Program-made: the position numbers and the translations under genes
Shown: positions 46,721 through 59,686 of the stretch, piece after piece
Layout: each line of letters begins with the position of its first letter
Numbering within the stretch: position 1 is the stretch's first letter
Notes under the pieces: generated by a model
What the model saw: the letters and a program-made list of their open reading frames with translations, nothing else
The model's database searches: none
Told to the model about the DNA's origin: nothing
NCBI RefSeq assembly: GCF_041296385.1
Contig: NC_091016.1
Location: 17,025,497-17,089,496, forward strand
Source: Aphelocoma coerulescens
Taxonomy: Eukaryota; Chordata; Aves; Passeriformes; Corvidae
Direction: 5' to 3'
DNA: 64,000 nt

Positions 46721-48368
46721 GCGTGGAGGAGACACGGCCCTGCCAGCGGCTCCGGGAGCCAGCAGTTGGCGACTGGCCGCCCGCTTGCCAGAGACCCGGG
46801 GCCTTTGTGCCTCCCCTGCTCCCCGCGCCTTTCCCCGCCGCTCCCTCGCTCGCTCGCTCGCTCGCTCGGGGGAAATCCACCCTCTGCCGCCCCGCCCCGC
46901 TGCCCCGGGGGCTCCCCGGCGCCATCTTGAGGGCCCCAGGCCTCGGCCTCACCAGGCTCACCCGAAGGCCGTGGGGACACAAGCACACGCACAGAAAGTG
47001 CCCTAGGGTTCCAAGGTCAAGCTTTTGCCTACGGCATCAGTTTGCTTTCAGACTGTGGACGAGATTATAAAATCACCAGGAGGAAAGAGCATGAAAAAGT
47101 TCTGCTTGGGCAGTACCTCAAGGCTTTGAGGGAGAGGGTTTGTGGTGCTTCCTCGCTCACAGGGAGCCGCAGGAAGTAAAACTAGAAATAAACTAGTAAT
47201 AAACTAGTAAAAATAGTCATAACCCCGTATTAATTGGAAGGAAAACCTGAGGAATTGGCAGCTAGCCCCTCAGAAACATGAGGAGCAAAAGCCAGTCTTC
47301 TACCTGAGAGCTGCCTGGGCAGGGGCAATTCTTCCGATTGCATCAGCGTGGCCGTGGCTAGAAAGGGCAGCGAGGAGAGGAATTCAGCGTCTCCTGGCAG
47401 CCCCTGAAATCCCAGCTCTCACTTGCGTGCACCGGGGATTCTGCTTCAGACTCTGAACTTGCGCAGCCGCTCCTTGGGCGCTGTTTGCCCCCAGGCACAG
47501 CGGTGGGTGCTGCAGCAGCTGTCCCGCACACAGGGCTCTGGAGCCTCCCCGAGGCCGCCAAGGACTGGAGGAGGCCACGTGCCCGGGATCTGGTGCAGCA
47601 CCGTGGGGCTGTGGGGGATGCTTTGGTCTCTTTGGGTGGAAGGTTGGGGAGCAGGGCAAATGGAATCAAGATGAGACAGGGATCAACCAGCGCCACGCCA
47701 GGCAGCCTTTTTTCCTACCGGGGCTCCTCTGAGTTTAGCGAGCTAATGAGGCCTGCGGAGCAAACGAGACCCGGGAGCGAGGAGGGAAGGGCTGGCTGGG
47801 AAGGAGTCAGATAAAGCCCTTGCAGGCATTTCTCTTTCCGAGGGGCTCCTGGGGAGACAAAGGAGACAAGAAGGATGTCCCATCTCGTGACACTCCCTTT
47901 TTTCCTTCAGGAGCTGTACCGCAGTCACTGCGTACAAGAGTTTCCATCGTGATCCCTTTGATGCCAGGGAGCACAAAGAACTTGGAACCTTGCCGGAGTC
48001 CAGCCCTGCCTGCCTATCTTGGAGCAGAGGGGAAAGATGAAGAAGTATTTGGGCGGGGCTTGAGCCGAAATGGCATTTTGCCGCTTCTGATTTCCTCCCA
48101 GCTTTTGCAGCGGGGCGACCACTGCGTCCCTGCAAACCGCTCCCCTTTCCAAAGCACACGCGAGCCTGGCTGGCAGCTCCGGCTTCTCGAAGGGGCTGCT
48201 GCCGTTGGCAACAGGAGCTGTTGTTGAAATTTTCGCGTTGCTTAACACCCCCTGCCAAAGGCCACCGAGTGGCTGAGGAAGGACCCAAAAAGATTACCCT
48301 GGAGGAAGGGGACCAAAAGCTTGGAAAAGGATGAAAGAAAGGCTCCGATGACAACGACAAGAACAAGA
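46721..48368. other. Spacer, unit 7
   Basis: Same form as the unit 6 spacer, including the uninterrupted (CTCG)n tract. Confidence 0.6.
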
Positions 48369-48374
48369 TTTATT
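48369..48374 (-). terminator. Poly(A) signal, unit 8
   Basis: AATAAA plus GT-rich element, downstream of gene 8. Confidence 0.6.
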
Positions 48375-48386
48375 TTTGACAGCAAA

Positions 48387-49557
48387 TTAACACCCGCCGC
48401 CCTCCAGCCCTCCCAGATTCGCAGGCCGAGCGGTGCTGCTTCCGTGCCTGAGGTGCTGGCACCCTGGGGAGAGAAACCAGAAAGCCGCGGTCAGCCGGAC
48501 AGGGCTCCTGTCCCCCCTGTCCCAGCACGGCCTGTGCCCGGGCCAGGCTGCTGGCGGTGCCAATTCTCCGTTTCTAGAGGAGAGCAGCATGGCAGGCCAC
48601 GTTCCACCTCCTCCACTTAAACACGGCAGAGCAGTCTCCTCAGCAGCTGCAAGAGCGGGATGCTCGTGTGCCCGCTGCCGTCTGCCGGAAGCCCATCTGC
48701 CACCCGTTGCTGTGAAGCCGGGTACCCACCTCTGGAGACCTGCTGCCAGGAGAGGAGCCGATCCCGCACGAGGTCCTCGTCCGTCTTGAAGGCGATGGCC
48801 CCGCAGACCGCGGCCCCCCGGGGTAGCGCCGGCACCGGACGCACTCCACACACAGGGTGCCAGCGCTTCCCCATGCGGTCCGGGCACCCGGTGCAACCTT
48901 CCTGGAAAAAGCAAAGAACGATTGCATGAAAGTCAATTCAAAACAAGACCTGGAAGCAAGAAAAAGCGTCAAAGGTTATCACCGTATCACGGGCCTGGGG
49001 AGGGTCTGAGCACTCCATGCAAGCATTAAGGCTCTCCATGGCTGGGGAAAAACCCCACCTTTCCCACACGTAAGCCCACCCCTTCCTCAAGGGCCCGCAA
49101 AGCAGACCAGCAGGGGCACGCCTTCGGAACCCGCCCCCCTCTGCTGCCCCCCGTCCCTACGGACGGATGCTTTTGCCAGGCTGGCTCCCCCCGCCCCAGC
49201 CCGGGCCAGGCTGGGTGGCAGAAGCTGTCAGCAAGGCCGGGCGCTGGCTCCCCCTGCACAGCATCCGTGCCCTGTCCCGCCAAAAAGCAACTTGGCGGCC
49301 GGCGGAAAAATTAATATTCCCCGGCGCCGCCAAGCGGGGAAGCTCCGGCGCCTGGCCCGGCCGAGCCCTGCCACGCCTGGAACCACGAGCATCCCCCCAC
49401 CCCTCCGCCGGCTGTGGACTCATCTTGATTCCGTCGGGGCGCAGAGCGTGTCCTCCAGGAAGGGGCCGCAACCAAAGCCAACCGGCTTTGCCCCGCCAGC
49501 GGCCAGCTCGAGGACGGTGTTGTCCGGCTCCAGGTCGTGCTCCAGAAGAACACCCCG
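48387..49557 (-). pseudogene. PIM1-like pseudogene, unit 8
   Basis: Exons 49557-49424, 48901-48730, 48463-48387. Right-hand markers plus the cacacgtaag variant of unit 7. Confidence 0.85.
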
Positions 49558-49830
49558 GCGGTGCCTCGGCTTGCGGGGACATCACGATGCCATTGAGCTG
49601 CAGGGGGATGTTTCCCCTTTTCCAGTCCGTGGCAACTTCACTGCACTGCCACGACTTCTCCAATAGGATGGGGAGCACTGAGCCGCTTCCTCCACAAGGC
49701 GCCGAGGACCAGCGGAAGCATCTCCTCGGCTGCGCTCTCTCCTCCGTGCCACGGCCGCAGGGAAACGCTCTGCCGTTTTCTTCGAGCGCCCCGAGACGCG
49801 TGCAGCTGGTGCTTGCTGGGCTCCTGGATC

Positions 49831-52076
49831 CTACTGTGCAGAGGGATGGATCTCTGCTGTCTCCTGGGCCAGGTGACGGTCCTGCAGCCAAGAATGCTCA
49901 AACAGGTCTTCCAAGGACGGCCTGTGCGCGAGGTCCATGGATAAACACCACCGGATGAGGTGCTGGCACTCTGGGGAGAGAAACGGGAAAACGCTGCTCA
50001 GCGGGACAAGGCTCCTGCCCCTGCTCTCCCAGATTCCACGGTGCCCAGGCCACACTAGGAGCGCTCGGAAGCTGCACCCCAACCTTCCCGTCGATCCTCC
50101 CTTTCGGACGAGAGCAGCCCAGAGGCACACGTGCCACCTCCTCCAGCTAACCCCAGCAGATCAGCCTCCTCCCTAGCTGCAAGAGCAGGACGCCTGCGTG
50201 CCACCTGCCCTCTGCCAACCACGTCCTTCCCCCCCTCCCCCCGTGCTGTGAAGGCGCATCCCCACCTTGAGACACCCGGGGCGGGAAGAAGAGCTGGCCC
50301 CGGATGATGTCCTCATCCGTGTTGAAAGGAAGGTGCCCACAGACCAGCTCATAGAGCAGGATGCCCAGGGACCAGATGGTGGCTGGCTGGCCATGGTAGC
50401 AGCCAAAGAGGATCCACTCCGGCGGGCTGTACTCCGGCGTGCCTACGGGACACGGGCGCAGCTCATCAGGCCCTGATGAGTGCTGCTCCCTCCCAGCCAG
50501 CTCCCATTCCACAACAGGCAGCCCTCGCCCCGCCGGAAAGCAACTTGGCTGCAGCCGGCTGCAGAAGGATTTCCCCTCGCTCCCTCCCTCTTCCGCCTCT
50601 GCCAGCAAAGGGGGGAATCTCTGCTGCCCGGCTGGGCCCCGCCTTTGGGCTCACCTGACATTCGGGTGTAGAAGGTGTCCTGGAGGACCGTGCCGCACCC
50701 GAAGTCGATGAGCTTTGCCTCGCCGGTGGCCAGGTCGACGAGGACGTTCTCGGCCTTGATGTCGCGGTGCAGGACGCCGCGGCTGGTGCAGTGCCGCACG
50801 GCCTCCAGCACCTGGCGGAACAGCCCCCGCGCCACGGGCTCCGTCAGGAAGCCCCGCTCCTCCAGGAAGTACCAGAGGTCCTGACAGCGCTCCGGACGCT
50901 CCATGACCAGCGCGAAGCCGTCGGGCAGCTCGAACCAGTCCAGGAGCCGCACCACGCCGCGGAAGCCAGGGCGCGACACCATCCAGAGCAGCGCCAGCTC
51001 CAGGGGCACAAGGGCGCCGTTGTGCTGCGGGGGGGACCGCGATGCCGTCAGCGGGGCCGATGCTGCGCCGAGCCTTCGGCACCCCGGCCCGGCCCCACCG
51101 CCGCTCGCCATTGCCCGGCCCGGGACGCTCCGCGGCCCCCGCTCACTGCACGCTCGCTCCCCTCGCAGCGTCCCGGCTCCCACCCTCCCGGGCCTCGCCC
51201 TAGCCCCGCCCGCCACGCCCCGCCGGCTTTCACTCACCAGCCGCGCCCACTCCGGGATGCGATCGCGGGACACTCGCTTGATGGCCACCTGCAAGTCAAG
51301 GCGAGCGGCGGGCTGAGCTCGTCGCCCGTCGCCCGTCGCCCGCCGCCCGCCGCCCCCCTCCGACCCGGCCCCACTCTTACCGGGGCGCCGTCGGCGAGCC
51401 GGGTCCCGGAGTAAACGCTGCCGCAGCCGCCGCTCCCCAGCAGCGGGCCCTGCCGGTAGAGCTGCTCCAGGGGAGGCTTCTCCGCCCGTGCGGGCGGCAC
51501 CGCGCTCTCGGCATTCTGCCCGGGGCCCCCGGGCGCTGCTGCTTCCCGAGCCGCCCCGGGGCCGGCGGCCGAGCTGACGAGCGGCGGAGTTCGGAGCGGG
51601 GAAGCTGCCGGCGATGCTGCGGACGACGCTGCCGGGGACGGGGCGGGAGCCGGGCGGCAGCGGGGCGGCTCCGGGCGGAAGCGCCGGAGGGGCCTCGTTC
51701 GGGGCCGGGGCCGGGCCAGGGCCCGCGCCAGGCGGAGCCAAAAGAGCGTGCTGCTCCGCCAGCACCAGAGCGAGCGGCCCTTCCAGCGGCGCCGCTGCCA
51801 GTACGGAGAGAGCCCGGCGGAGGCGGCACCGCGGCGGGCCGGGCAGGGGCGGGCAGGGGGCGGCCCCGCCGAGGGGCGGCAGCGGGGCGGCTCCGGGCGG
51901 AGCCGCGGGAGGGGCCTCGGCCGGGGCCGGGCCAGGGCCCGCGCCAGGCGGAGCCAAAAGAGCGTGCTGCTCCGCCAGCACCAGAGCCGCTGCCAGGACG
52001 GAGAGAGCCCGGCGGAGGCGGCACCGCGGCGGGCACGGGGCGGCCCCGCAGAGGGGCGGCCCGCGGGACGCGGCAT
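49831..52076 (-). CDS. PIM1-like: PIM1-like kinase, gene 8 (Leu445)
   Basis: Exons 52076-51381, 51288-51238, 51024-50655, 50442-50266, 49970-49831. It has Leu445 and Gly100. The downstream half of this monomer shares private bases with that of gene 7 (for example cacacgtaag near 49068), suggesting a recent duplication of the pair. Upstream in-frame ATG at 52448. Confidence 0.87.
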
Positions 52077-52659
52077 GAGCCGCGCTGGGAGAGGCGGAGA
52101 CAGGGACGGGACGGGAGTGAGTGGAGTGTGAGAGGGAGAAGGGGACGGAGAGCGAGCGGAAATCCGAGTGGAAAACCGATCGAGAGAGGCGCTGCTGCCG
52201 CTGCTGCTGCCGCTGCTGCTGCCGCTGCTGCTGCCGCTGCTGCTGCCGCTGAGCCGCCGGAGCGCGCGGCCGTTCCGTTCGTCCGTTCCCTGCGCGAGCC
52301 CACCGGAGGAGCCGGCGCGCGCCCCGCGGAAGGGAAGAAGCAAACAAAGAAATAAATGCCCGTGAAAGAAATAACCTAATAAATCAATACAGAAATAAAG
52401 AAAAGTGTGGGCTTGTAGCTTTCTTCTTCCTTGGGTGAGATGAAGCATTTCACCGGGAAGAGTTCCCTGTCCTGATGGTTGTGCGAGAGTGGACAGGAGT
52501 GGAGCCTTTAATTTTCAGGTAGAAAAGATAAATCGTGTCAGTAATGTCATCTCTTTTCATCCTCTGTTGAGACAGTTGCAGGCTGCCAAAAGACAGAGTC
52601 TGCAATGTGGAACTTGGTCCCAAGCTTCTTTTTCTGCCAGAGGATGAGGAGGGGAAGTA
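52077..52659 (-). promoter_or_regulatory. 5' flank of gene 8
   Basis: It lacks the gene 6/7 private changes and resembles the left-edge flank (308-890), with the same minisatellite length. Confidence 0.35.
52190..52251 (-). repeat. 12-bp minisatellite, 62 bp
   Basis: Five uninterrupted repeats without the extra triplet, as at the left edge. Confidence 0.95.
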
Positions 52660-53197
52660 TCCCAGAATCACGGAGTCACGGCATTGTTTGGCTTGGACGG
52701 GACCTGAAAGATCACGTCGTTGCAAGCCCCCCTGCTGTGGCTAGGGACCCCTGGCACTGGACCAAGGGCTTGTCTAGAGCTCCTTTCAGCCTGGCCTTGA
52801 ACACTGCCAGGGGAGGGGGTAGCCACACCTTCTCCGGGCAACCTGTGCCACGAGAGTCATTTTTCTGAATACCTCATCTAAACCTACTCTCTTTCCGTTT
52901 GGATCCATTCTCCCTTGTCCTGTCCTTGCCTGCCCTTGTCCAAAGTCCCTCTCCAGCTTTCTTGTAGGTTGCCGTCAGGTCCTGGAAGGCCACGGTTCTG
53001 TCGAGCCTAAGCCTAAGTGTCTTTTGCCGGCTGAAGAAGCCCAGCTGTCTCAGCCTTTCCTTGCAGGAGAGGTGCTCCAGCGCTCGCTAAATCTCGGTGT
53101 CCCCCGTCCGCACGTGCTCCAGCCCGTCCGTGTCCTTGCCATCCGTGCTGGGGAGCCCGGCAGAGCCGGATGCAGCGCTGCAGGTGCAGTGTCACCG
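52660..53197 (-). mobile_element. CR1 3'-end fragment, unit 8
   Basis: Same insertion, with the common cagcgctcgc variant. Confidence 0.85.
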
Positions 53198-54845
53198 GCG
53201 TGGAGGAGACACGGCCCTGCCAGCGGCTCCGGGAGCCAGCAGTTGGCGACTGGCCGCCCGCTTGCCAGAGACCCGGGGCCTTTGTGCCTCCCCTGCTCCC
53301 CGCGCCTTTCCCCGCCGCTCCCTCGCTCCCTCGCTCGCTCGCTCGGGGGAAATCCACCCTCTGCCGCCCCGCCCCGCTGCCCCGGGGGCTCCCCGGCGCC
53401 ATCTTGAGGGCCCCAGGCCTCGGCCTCACCAGGCTCACCCGAAGGCCGTGGGGACACAAGCACACGCACAGAAAGTGCCCTAGGGTTCCAAGGTCAAGCT
53501 TTTGCCTACGGCATCAGTTTGCTTTCAGACTGTGGACGAGATTATAAAATCACCAGGAGGAAAGAGCATGAAAAAGTTCTGCTTGGGCAGTACCTCAAGG
53601 CTTTGAGGGAGAGGGTTTGTGGTGCTTCCTCGCTCACAGGGAGCCGCAGGAAGTAAAACTAGAAATAAACTAGTAATAAACTAGTAAAAATAGTCATAAC
53701 CCCGTATTAATTGGAAGGAAAACCTGAGGAATTGGCAGCTAGCCCCTCAGAAACATGAGGAGCAAAAGCCAGTCTTCTACCTGAGAGCTGCCTGGGCAGG
53801 GGCAATTCTTCCGATTGCATCAGCGTGGCCGTGGCTAGAAAGGGCAGCGAGGAGAGGAATTCAGCGTCTCCTGGCAGCCCCTGAAATCCCAGCTCTCACT
53901 TGCGTGCACCGGGGATTCTGCTTCAGACTCTGAACTTGCGCAGCCGCTCCTTGGGCGCTGTTTGCCCCCAGGCACAGCGGTGGGTGCTGCAGCAGCTGTC
54001 CCGCACACAGGGCTCTGGAGCCTCCCCGAGGCCGCCAAGGACTGGAGGAGGCCACGTGCCCGGGATCTGGTGCAGCACCGTGGGGCTGTGGGGGATGCTT
54101 TGGTCTCTTTGGGTGGAAGGTTGGGGAGCAGGGCAAATGGAATCAAGATGAGACAGGGATCAACCAGCGCCACGCCAGGCAGCCTTTTTTCCTACCGGGG
54201 CTCCTCTGAGTTTAGCGAGCTAATGAGGCCTGCGGAGCAAACGAGACCCGGGAGCGAGGAGGGAAGGGCTGGCTGGGAAGGAGTCAGATAAAGCCCTTGC
54301 AGGCATTTCTCTTTCCGAGGGGCTCCTGGGGAGACAAAGGAGACAAGAAGGATGTCCCATCTCGTGACACTCCCTTTTTTCCTTCAGGAGCTGTACCGCA
54401 GTCACTGCGTACAAGAGTTTCCATCGTGATCCCTTTGATGCCAGGGAGCACAAAGAACTTGGAACCTTGCCGGAGTCCAGCCCTGCCTGCCTATCTTGGA
54501 GCAGAGGGGAAAGATGAAGAAGTATTTGGGCGGGGCTTGAGCCGAAATGGCATTTTGCCGCTTCTGATTTCCTCCCAGCTTTTGCAGCGGGGCGACCACT
54601 GCGTCCCTGCAAACCGCTCCCCTTTCCAAAGCACACGCGAGCCTGGCTGGCAGCTCCGGCTTCTCGAAGGGGCTGCTGCCGTTGGCAACAGGAGCTGTTG
54701 TTGAAATTTTCGCGTTGCTTAACACCCCCTGCCAAAGGCCACCGAGTGGCTGAGGAAGGACCCAAAAAGATTACCCTGGAGGAAGGGGACCAAAAGCTTG
54801 GAAAAGGATGAAAGAAAGGCTCCGATGACAACGACAAGAACAAGA
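53198..54845. other. Spacer, unit 8
   Basis: gcgtggccgtgg marker, but the (CTCG)n tract has the interrupted form of units 0-4: a mosaic. Confidence 0.6.
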
Positions 54846-54851
54846 TTTATT
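54846..54851 (-). terminator. Poly(A) signal, unit 9
   Basis: AATAAA plus GT-rich element, downstream of gene 9. Confidence 0.6.
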
Positions 54852-54863
54852 TTTGACAGCAAA

Positions 54864-56034
54864 TTAACACCCGCCGCCCTCCAGCCCTCCCAGATTCGCA
54901 GGCCGAGCGGTGCTGCTTCCGTGCCTGAGGTGCTGGCACCCTGGGGAGAGAAACCAGAAAGCCGCGGTCAGCCGGACAGGGCTCCTGTCCCCCCTGTCCC
55001 AGCACGGCCTGTGCCCGGGCCAGGCTGCTGGCGGTGCCAATTCTCCGTTTCTAGAGGAGAGCAGCATGGCAGGCCACGTTCCACCTCCTCCACTTAAACA
55101 CGGCAGAGCAGTCTCCTCAGCAGCTGCAAGAGCGGGATGCTCGTGTGCCCGCTGCCGTCTGCCGGAAGCCCATCTGCCACCCGTTGCTGTGAAGCCGGGT
55201 ACCCACCTCTGGAGACCTGCTGCCAGGAGAGGAGCCGATCCCGCACGAGGTCCTCGTCCGTCTTGAAGGCGATGGCCCCGCAGACCGCGGCCCCCCGGGG
55301 TAGCGCCGGCACCGGACGCACTCCACACACAGGGTGCCAGCGCTTCCCCATGCGGTCCGGGCACCCGGTGCAACCTTCCTGGAAAAAGCAAAGAACGATT
55401 GCATGAAAGTCAATTCAAAACAAGACCTGGAAGCAAGAAAAAGCGTCAAAGGTTATCACCGTATCACGGGCCTGGGGAGGGTCTGAGCACTCCATGCAAG
55501 CATTAAGGCTCTCCATGGCTGGGGAAAAACCCCACCTTTCCCACGCGTAAGCCCACCCCTTCCTCAAGGGCCCGCAAAGCAGACCAGCAGGGGCACGCCT
55601 TCGGAACCCGCCCCCCTCTGCTGCCCCCCGTCCCTACGGACGGATGCTTTTGCCAGGCTGGCTCCCCCCGCCCCAGCCCGGGCCAGGCTGGGTGGCAGAA
55701 GCTGTCAGCAAGGCCGGGCGCTGGCTCCCCCTGCACAGCATCCGTGCCCTGTCCCGCCAAAAAGCAACTTGGCGGCCGGCGGAAAAATTAATATTCCCCG
55801 GCGCCGCCAAGCGGGGAAGCTCCGGCGCCTGGCCCGGCCGAGCCCTGCCACGCCTGGAACCACGAGCATCCCCCCACCCCTCCGCCGGCTGTGGACTCAT
55901 CTTGATTCCGTCGGGGCGCAGAGCGTGTCCTCCAGGAAGGGGCCGCAACCAAAGCCAACCGGCTTTGCCCCGCCAGCGGCCAGCTCGAGGACGGTGTTGT
56001 CCGGCTCCAGGTCGTGCTCCAGAAGAACACCCCG
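54864..56034 (-). pseudogene. PIM1-like pseudogene, unit 9
   Basis: Exons 56034-55901, 55378-55207, 54940-54864. Right-hand markers, with the common cacgcgtaag base. Confidence 0.85.
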
Positions 56035-56307
56035 GCGGTGCCTCGGCTTGCGGGGACATCACGATGCCATTGAGCTGCAGGGGGATGTTTCCCCTTTTCC
56101 AGTCCGTGGCAACTTCACTGCACTGCCACGACTTCTCCAATAGGATGGGGAGCACTGAGCCGCTTCCTCCACAAGGCGCCGAGGACCAGCGGAAGCATCT
56201 CCTCGGCTGCGCTCTCTCCTCCGTGCCACGGCCGCAGGGAAACGCTCTGCCGTTTTCTTCGAGCGCCCCGAGACGCGTGCAGCTGGTGCTTGCTGGGCTC
56301 CTGGATC

Positions 56308-58553
56308 CTACTGTGCAGAGGGATGGATCTCTGCTGTCTCCTGGGCCAGGTGACGGTCCTGCAGCCAAGAATGCTCAAACAGGTCTTCCAAGGACGGCCT
56401 GTGCGCGAGGTCCATGGATAAACACCACCGGATGAGGTGCTGGCACTCTGGGGAGAGAAACGGGAAAACGCTGCTCAGCGGGACAAGGCTCCTGCCCCTG
56501 CTCTCCCAGATTCCACGGTGCCCAGGCCACACTAGGAGCGCTCGGAAGCTGCACCCCAACCTTCCCGTCGATCCTCCCTTTCGGACGAGAGCAGCCCAGA
56601 GGCACACGTGCCACCTCCTCCAGCTAACCCCAGCAGATCAGCCTCCTCCCTAGCTGCAAGAGCAGGACGCCTGCGTGCCACCTGCCCTCTGCCAACCACG
56701 TCCTTCCCCCCCTCCCCCCGTGCTGTGAAGGCGCATCCCCACCTTGAGACACCCGGGGCGGGAAGAAGAGCTGGCCCCGGATGATGTCCTCATCCGTGTT
56801 GAAAGGAAGGTGCCCACAGACCAGCTCATAGAGCAGGATGCCCAGGGACCAGATGGTGGCTGGCTGGCCATGGTAGCAGCCAAAGAGGATCCACTCCGGC
56901 GGGCTGTACTCCGGCGTGCCTACGGGACACGGGCGCAGCTCATCAGGCCCTGATGAGTGCTGCTCCCTCCCAGCCAGCTCCCATTCCACAACAGGCAGCC
57001 CTCGCCCCGCCGGAAAGCAACTTGGCTGCAGCCGGCTGCAGAAGGATTTCCCCTCGCTCCCTCCCTCTTCCGCCTCTGCCAGCAAAGGGGGGAATCTCTG
57101 CTGCCCGGCTGGGCCCCGCCTTTGGGCTCACCTGACATTCGGGTGTAGAAGGTGTCCTGGAGGACCGTGCCGCACCCGAAGTCGATGAGCTTTGCCTCGC
57201 CGGTGGCCAGGTCGACGAGGACGTTCTCGGCCTTGATGTCGCGGTGCAGGACGCCGCGGCTGGTGCAGTGCCGCACGGCCTCCAGCACCTGGCGGAACAG
57301 CCCCCGCGCCACGGGCTCCGTCAGGAAGCCCCGCTCCTCCAGGAAGTACCAGAGGTCCTGACAGCGCTCCGGACGCTCCATGACCAGCGCGAAGCCGTCG
57401 GGCAGCTCGAACCAGTCCAGGAGCCGCACCACGCCGCGGAAGCCAGGGCGCGACACCATCCAGAGCAGCGCCAGCTCCAGGGGCACAAGGGCGCCGTTGT
57501 GCTGCGGGGGGGACCGCGATGCCGTCAGCGGGGCCGATGCTGCGCCGAGCCTTCGGCACCCCGGCCCGGCCCCACCGCCGCTCGCCATTGCCCGGCCCGG
57601 GACGCTCCGCGGCCCCCGCTCACTGCACGCTCGCTCCCCTCGCAGCGTCCCGGCTCCCACCCTCCCGGGCCTCGCCCTAGCCCCGCCCGCCACGCCCCGC
57701 CGGCTTTCACTCACCAGCCGCGCCCACTCCGGGATGCGATCGCGGGACACTCGCTTGATGGCCACCTGCAAGTCAAGGCGAGCGGCGGGCTGAGCTCGTC
57801 GCCCGTCGCCCGTCGCCCGCCGCCCGCCGCCCCCCTCCGACCCGGCCCCACTCTTACCGGGGCGCCGTCGGCGAGCCGGGTCCCGGAGTAAACGCTGCCG
57901 CAGCCGCCGCTCCCCAGCAGCGGGCCCTGCCGGTAGAGCTGCTCCAGGGGAGGCTTCTCCGCCCGTGCGGGCGGCACCGCGCTCTCGGCATTCTGCCCGG
58001 GGCCCCCGGGCGCTGCTGCTTCCCGAGCCGCCCCGGGGCCGGCGGCCGAGCTGACGAGCGGCGGAGTTCGGAGCGGGGAAGCTGCCGGCGATGCTGCGGA
58101 CGACGCTGCCGGGGACGGGGCGGGAGCCGGGCGGCAGCGGGGCGGCTCCGGGCGGAAGCGCCGGAGGGGCCTCGTTCGGGGCCGGGGCCGGGCCAGGGCC
58201 CGCGCCAGGCGGAGCCAAAAGAGCGTGCTGCTCCGCCAGCACCAGAGCGAGCGGCACTTCCAGCGGCGCCGCTGCCAGTACGGAGAGAGCCCGGCGGAGG
58301 CGGCACCGCGGCGGGCCGGGCAGGGGCGGGCAGGGGGCGGCCCCGCCGAGGGGCGGCAGCGGGGCGGCTCCGGGCGGAGCCGCGGGAGGGGCCTCGGCCG
58401 GGGCCGGGCCAGGGCCCGCGCCAGGCGGAGCCAAAAGAGCGTGCTGCTCCGCCAGCACCAGAGCCGCTGCCAGGACGGAGAGAGCCCGGCGGAGGCGGCA
58501 CCGCGGCGGGCACGGGGCGGCCCCGCAGAGGGGCGGCCCGCGGGACGCGGCAT
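56308..58553 (-). CDS. PIM1-like: PIM1-like kinase, gene 9 (Cys100, Leu445)
   Basis: Exons 58553-57858, 57765-57715, 57501-57132, 56919-56743, 56447-56308. It is the most divergent complete copy at protein level, with Cys at residue 100 and Leu at 445. Cys100 is shared only with the partial gene at the left window edge. Upstream in-frame ATG at 58913. Confidence 0.87.
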
Positions 58554-59124
58554 GAGCCGCGCTGGGAGAGGCGGAGACAGGGACGGGACGGGAGTGAGTG
58601 GAGTGTGAGAGGGAGAAGGGGACGGAGAGCGAGCGGAAATCCGAGTGGAAAACCGATCGAGAGAGGCGCTGCTGCCGCTGCTGCTGCCGCTGCTGCTGCC
58701 GCTGCTGCTGCCGCTGAGCCGCCGGAGCGCGCGGCCGTTCCGTTCGTCCGTTCCCTGCGCGAGCCCACCGGAGGAGCCGGCGCGCGCCCCGCGGAAGGGA
58801 AGAAGCAAACAAAGAAATAAATGCCCGTGAAAGAAATAACCTAATAAATCAATACAGAAATAAAGAAAAGTGTGGGCTTGTAGCTTTCTTCTTCCTTGGG
58901 TGAGATGAAGCATTTCACCGGGAAGAGTTCCCTGTCCTGATGGTTGTGCGAGAGTGGACAGGAGTGGAGCCTTTAATTTTCAGGTAGAAAAGATAAATCG
59001 TGTCAGTAATGTCATCTCTTTTCATCCTCTGTTGAGACAGTTGCAGGCTGCCAAAAGACAGAGTCTGCAATGTGGAACTTGGTCCCAAGCTTCTTTTTCT
59101 GCCAGAGGATGAGGAGGGGAAGTA
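58554..59124 (-). promoter_or_regulatory. 5' flank of gene 9
   Basis: Same layout, with one minisatellite repeat fewer than the gene 8 flank. Confidence 0.35.
58667..58716 (-). repeat. 12-bp minisatellite, 50 bp
   Basis: Four repeats without the extra triplet. Confidence 0.95.
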
Positions 59125-59686
59125 TCCCAGAATCACGGAGTCACGGCATTGTTTGGCTTGGACGGGACCTGAAAGATCACGTCGTTGCAAGCCCCCCTGC
59201 TGTGGCTAGGGACCCCTGGCACTGGACCAAGGGCTTGTCTAGAGCTCCTTTCAGCCTGGCCTTGAACACTGCCAGGGGAGGGGGTAGCCACACCTTCTCC
59301 GGGCAACCTGTGCCACGAGAGTCATTTTTCTGAATACCTCATCTAAACCTACTCTCTTTCCGTTTGGATCCATTCTCCCTTGTCCTGTCCTTGCCTGCCC
59401 TTGTCCAAAGTCCCTCTCCAGCTTTCTTGTAGGTTGCCGTCAGGTCCTGGAAGGCCACGGTTCTGTCGAGCCTAAGCCTAAGTGTCTTTTGCCGGCTGAA
59501 GAAGCCCAGCTGTCTCAGCCTTTCCTTGCAGGAGAGGTGCTCCAGCGCTCGCTAAATCTCGGTGTCCCCCGTCCGCACGTGCTCCAGCCCGTCCGTGTCC
59601 TTGCCATCCGTGCTGGGGAGCCCGGCAGAGCCGGATGCAGCGCTGCAGGCAGAGCCGGATGCAGCGCTGCAGGTGCAGTGTCACCG
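59125..59686 (-). mobile_element. CR1 3'-end fragment, unit 9, with 24-bp duplication
   Basis: Same insertion, lengthened by a perfect 24-bp direct duplication (59626-59649 and 59650-59673) absent from all other units. Confidence 0.85.
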
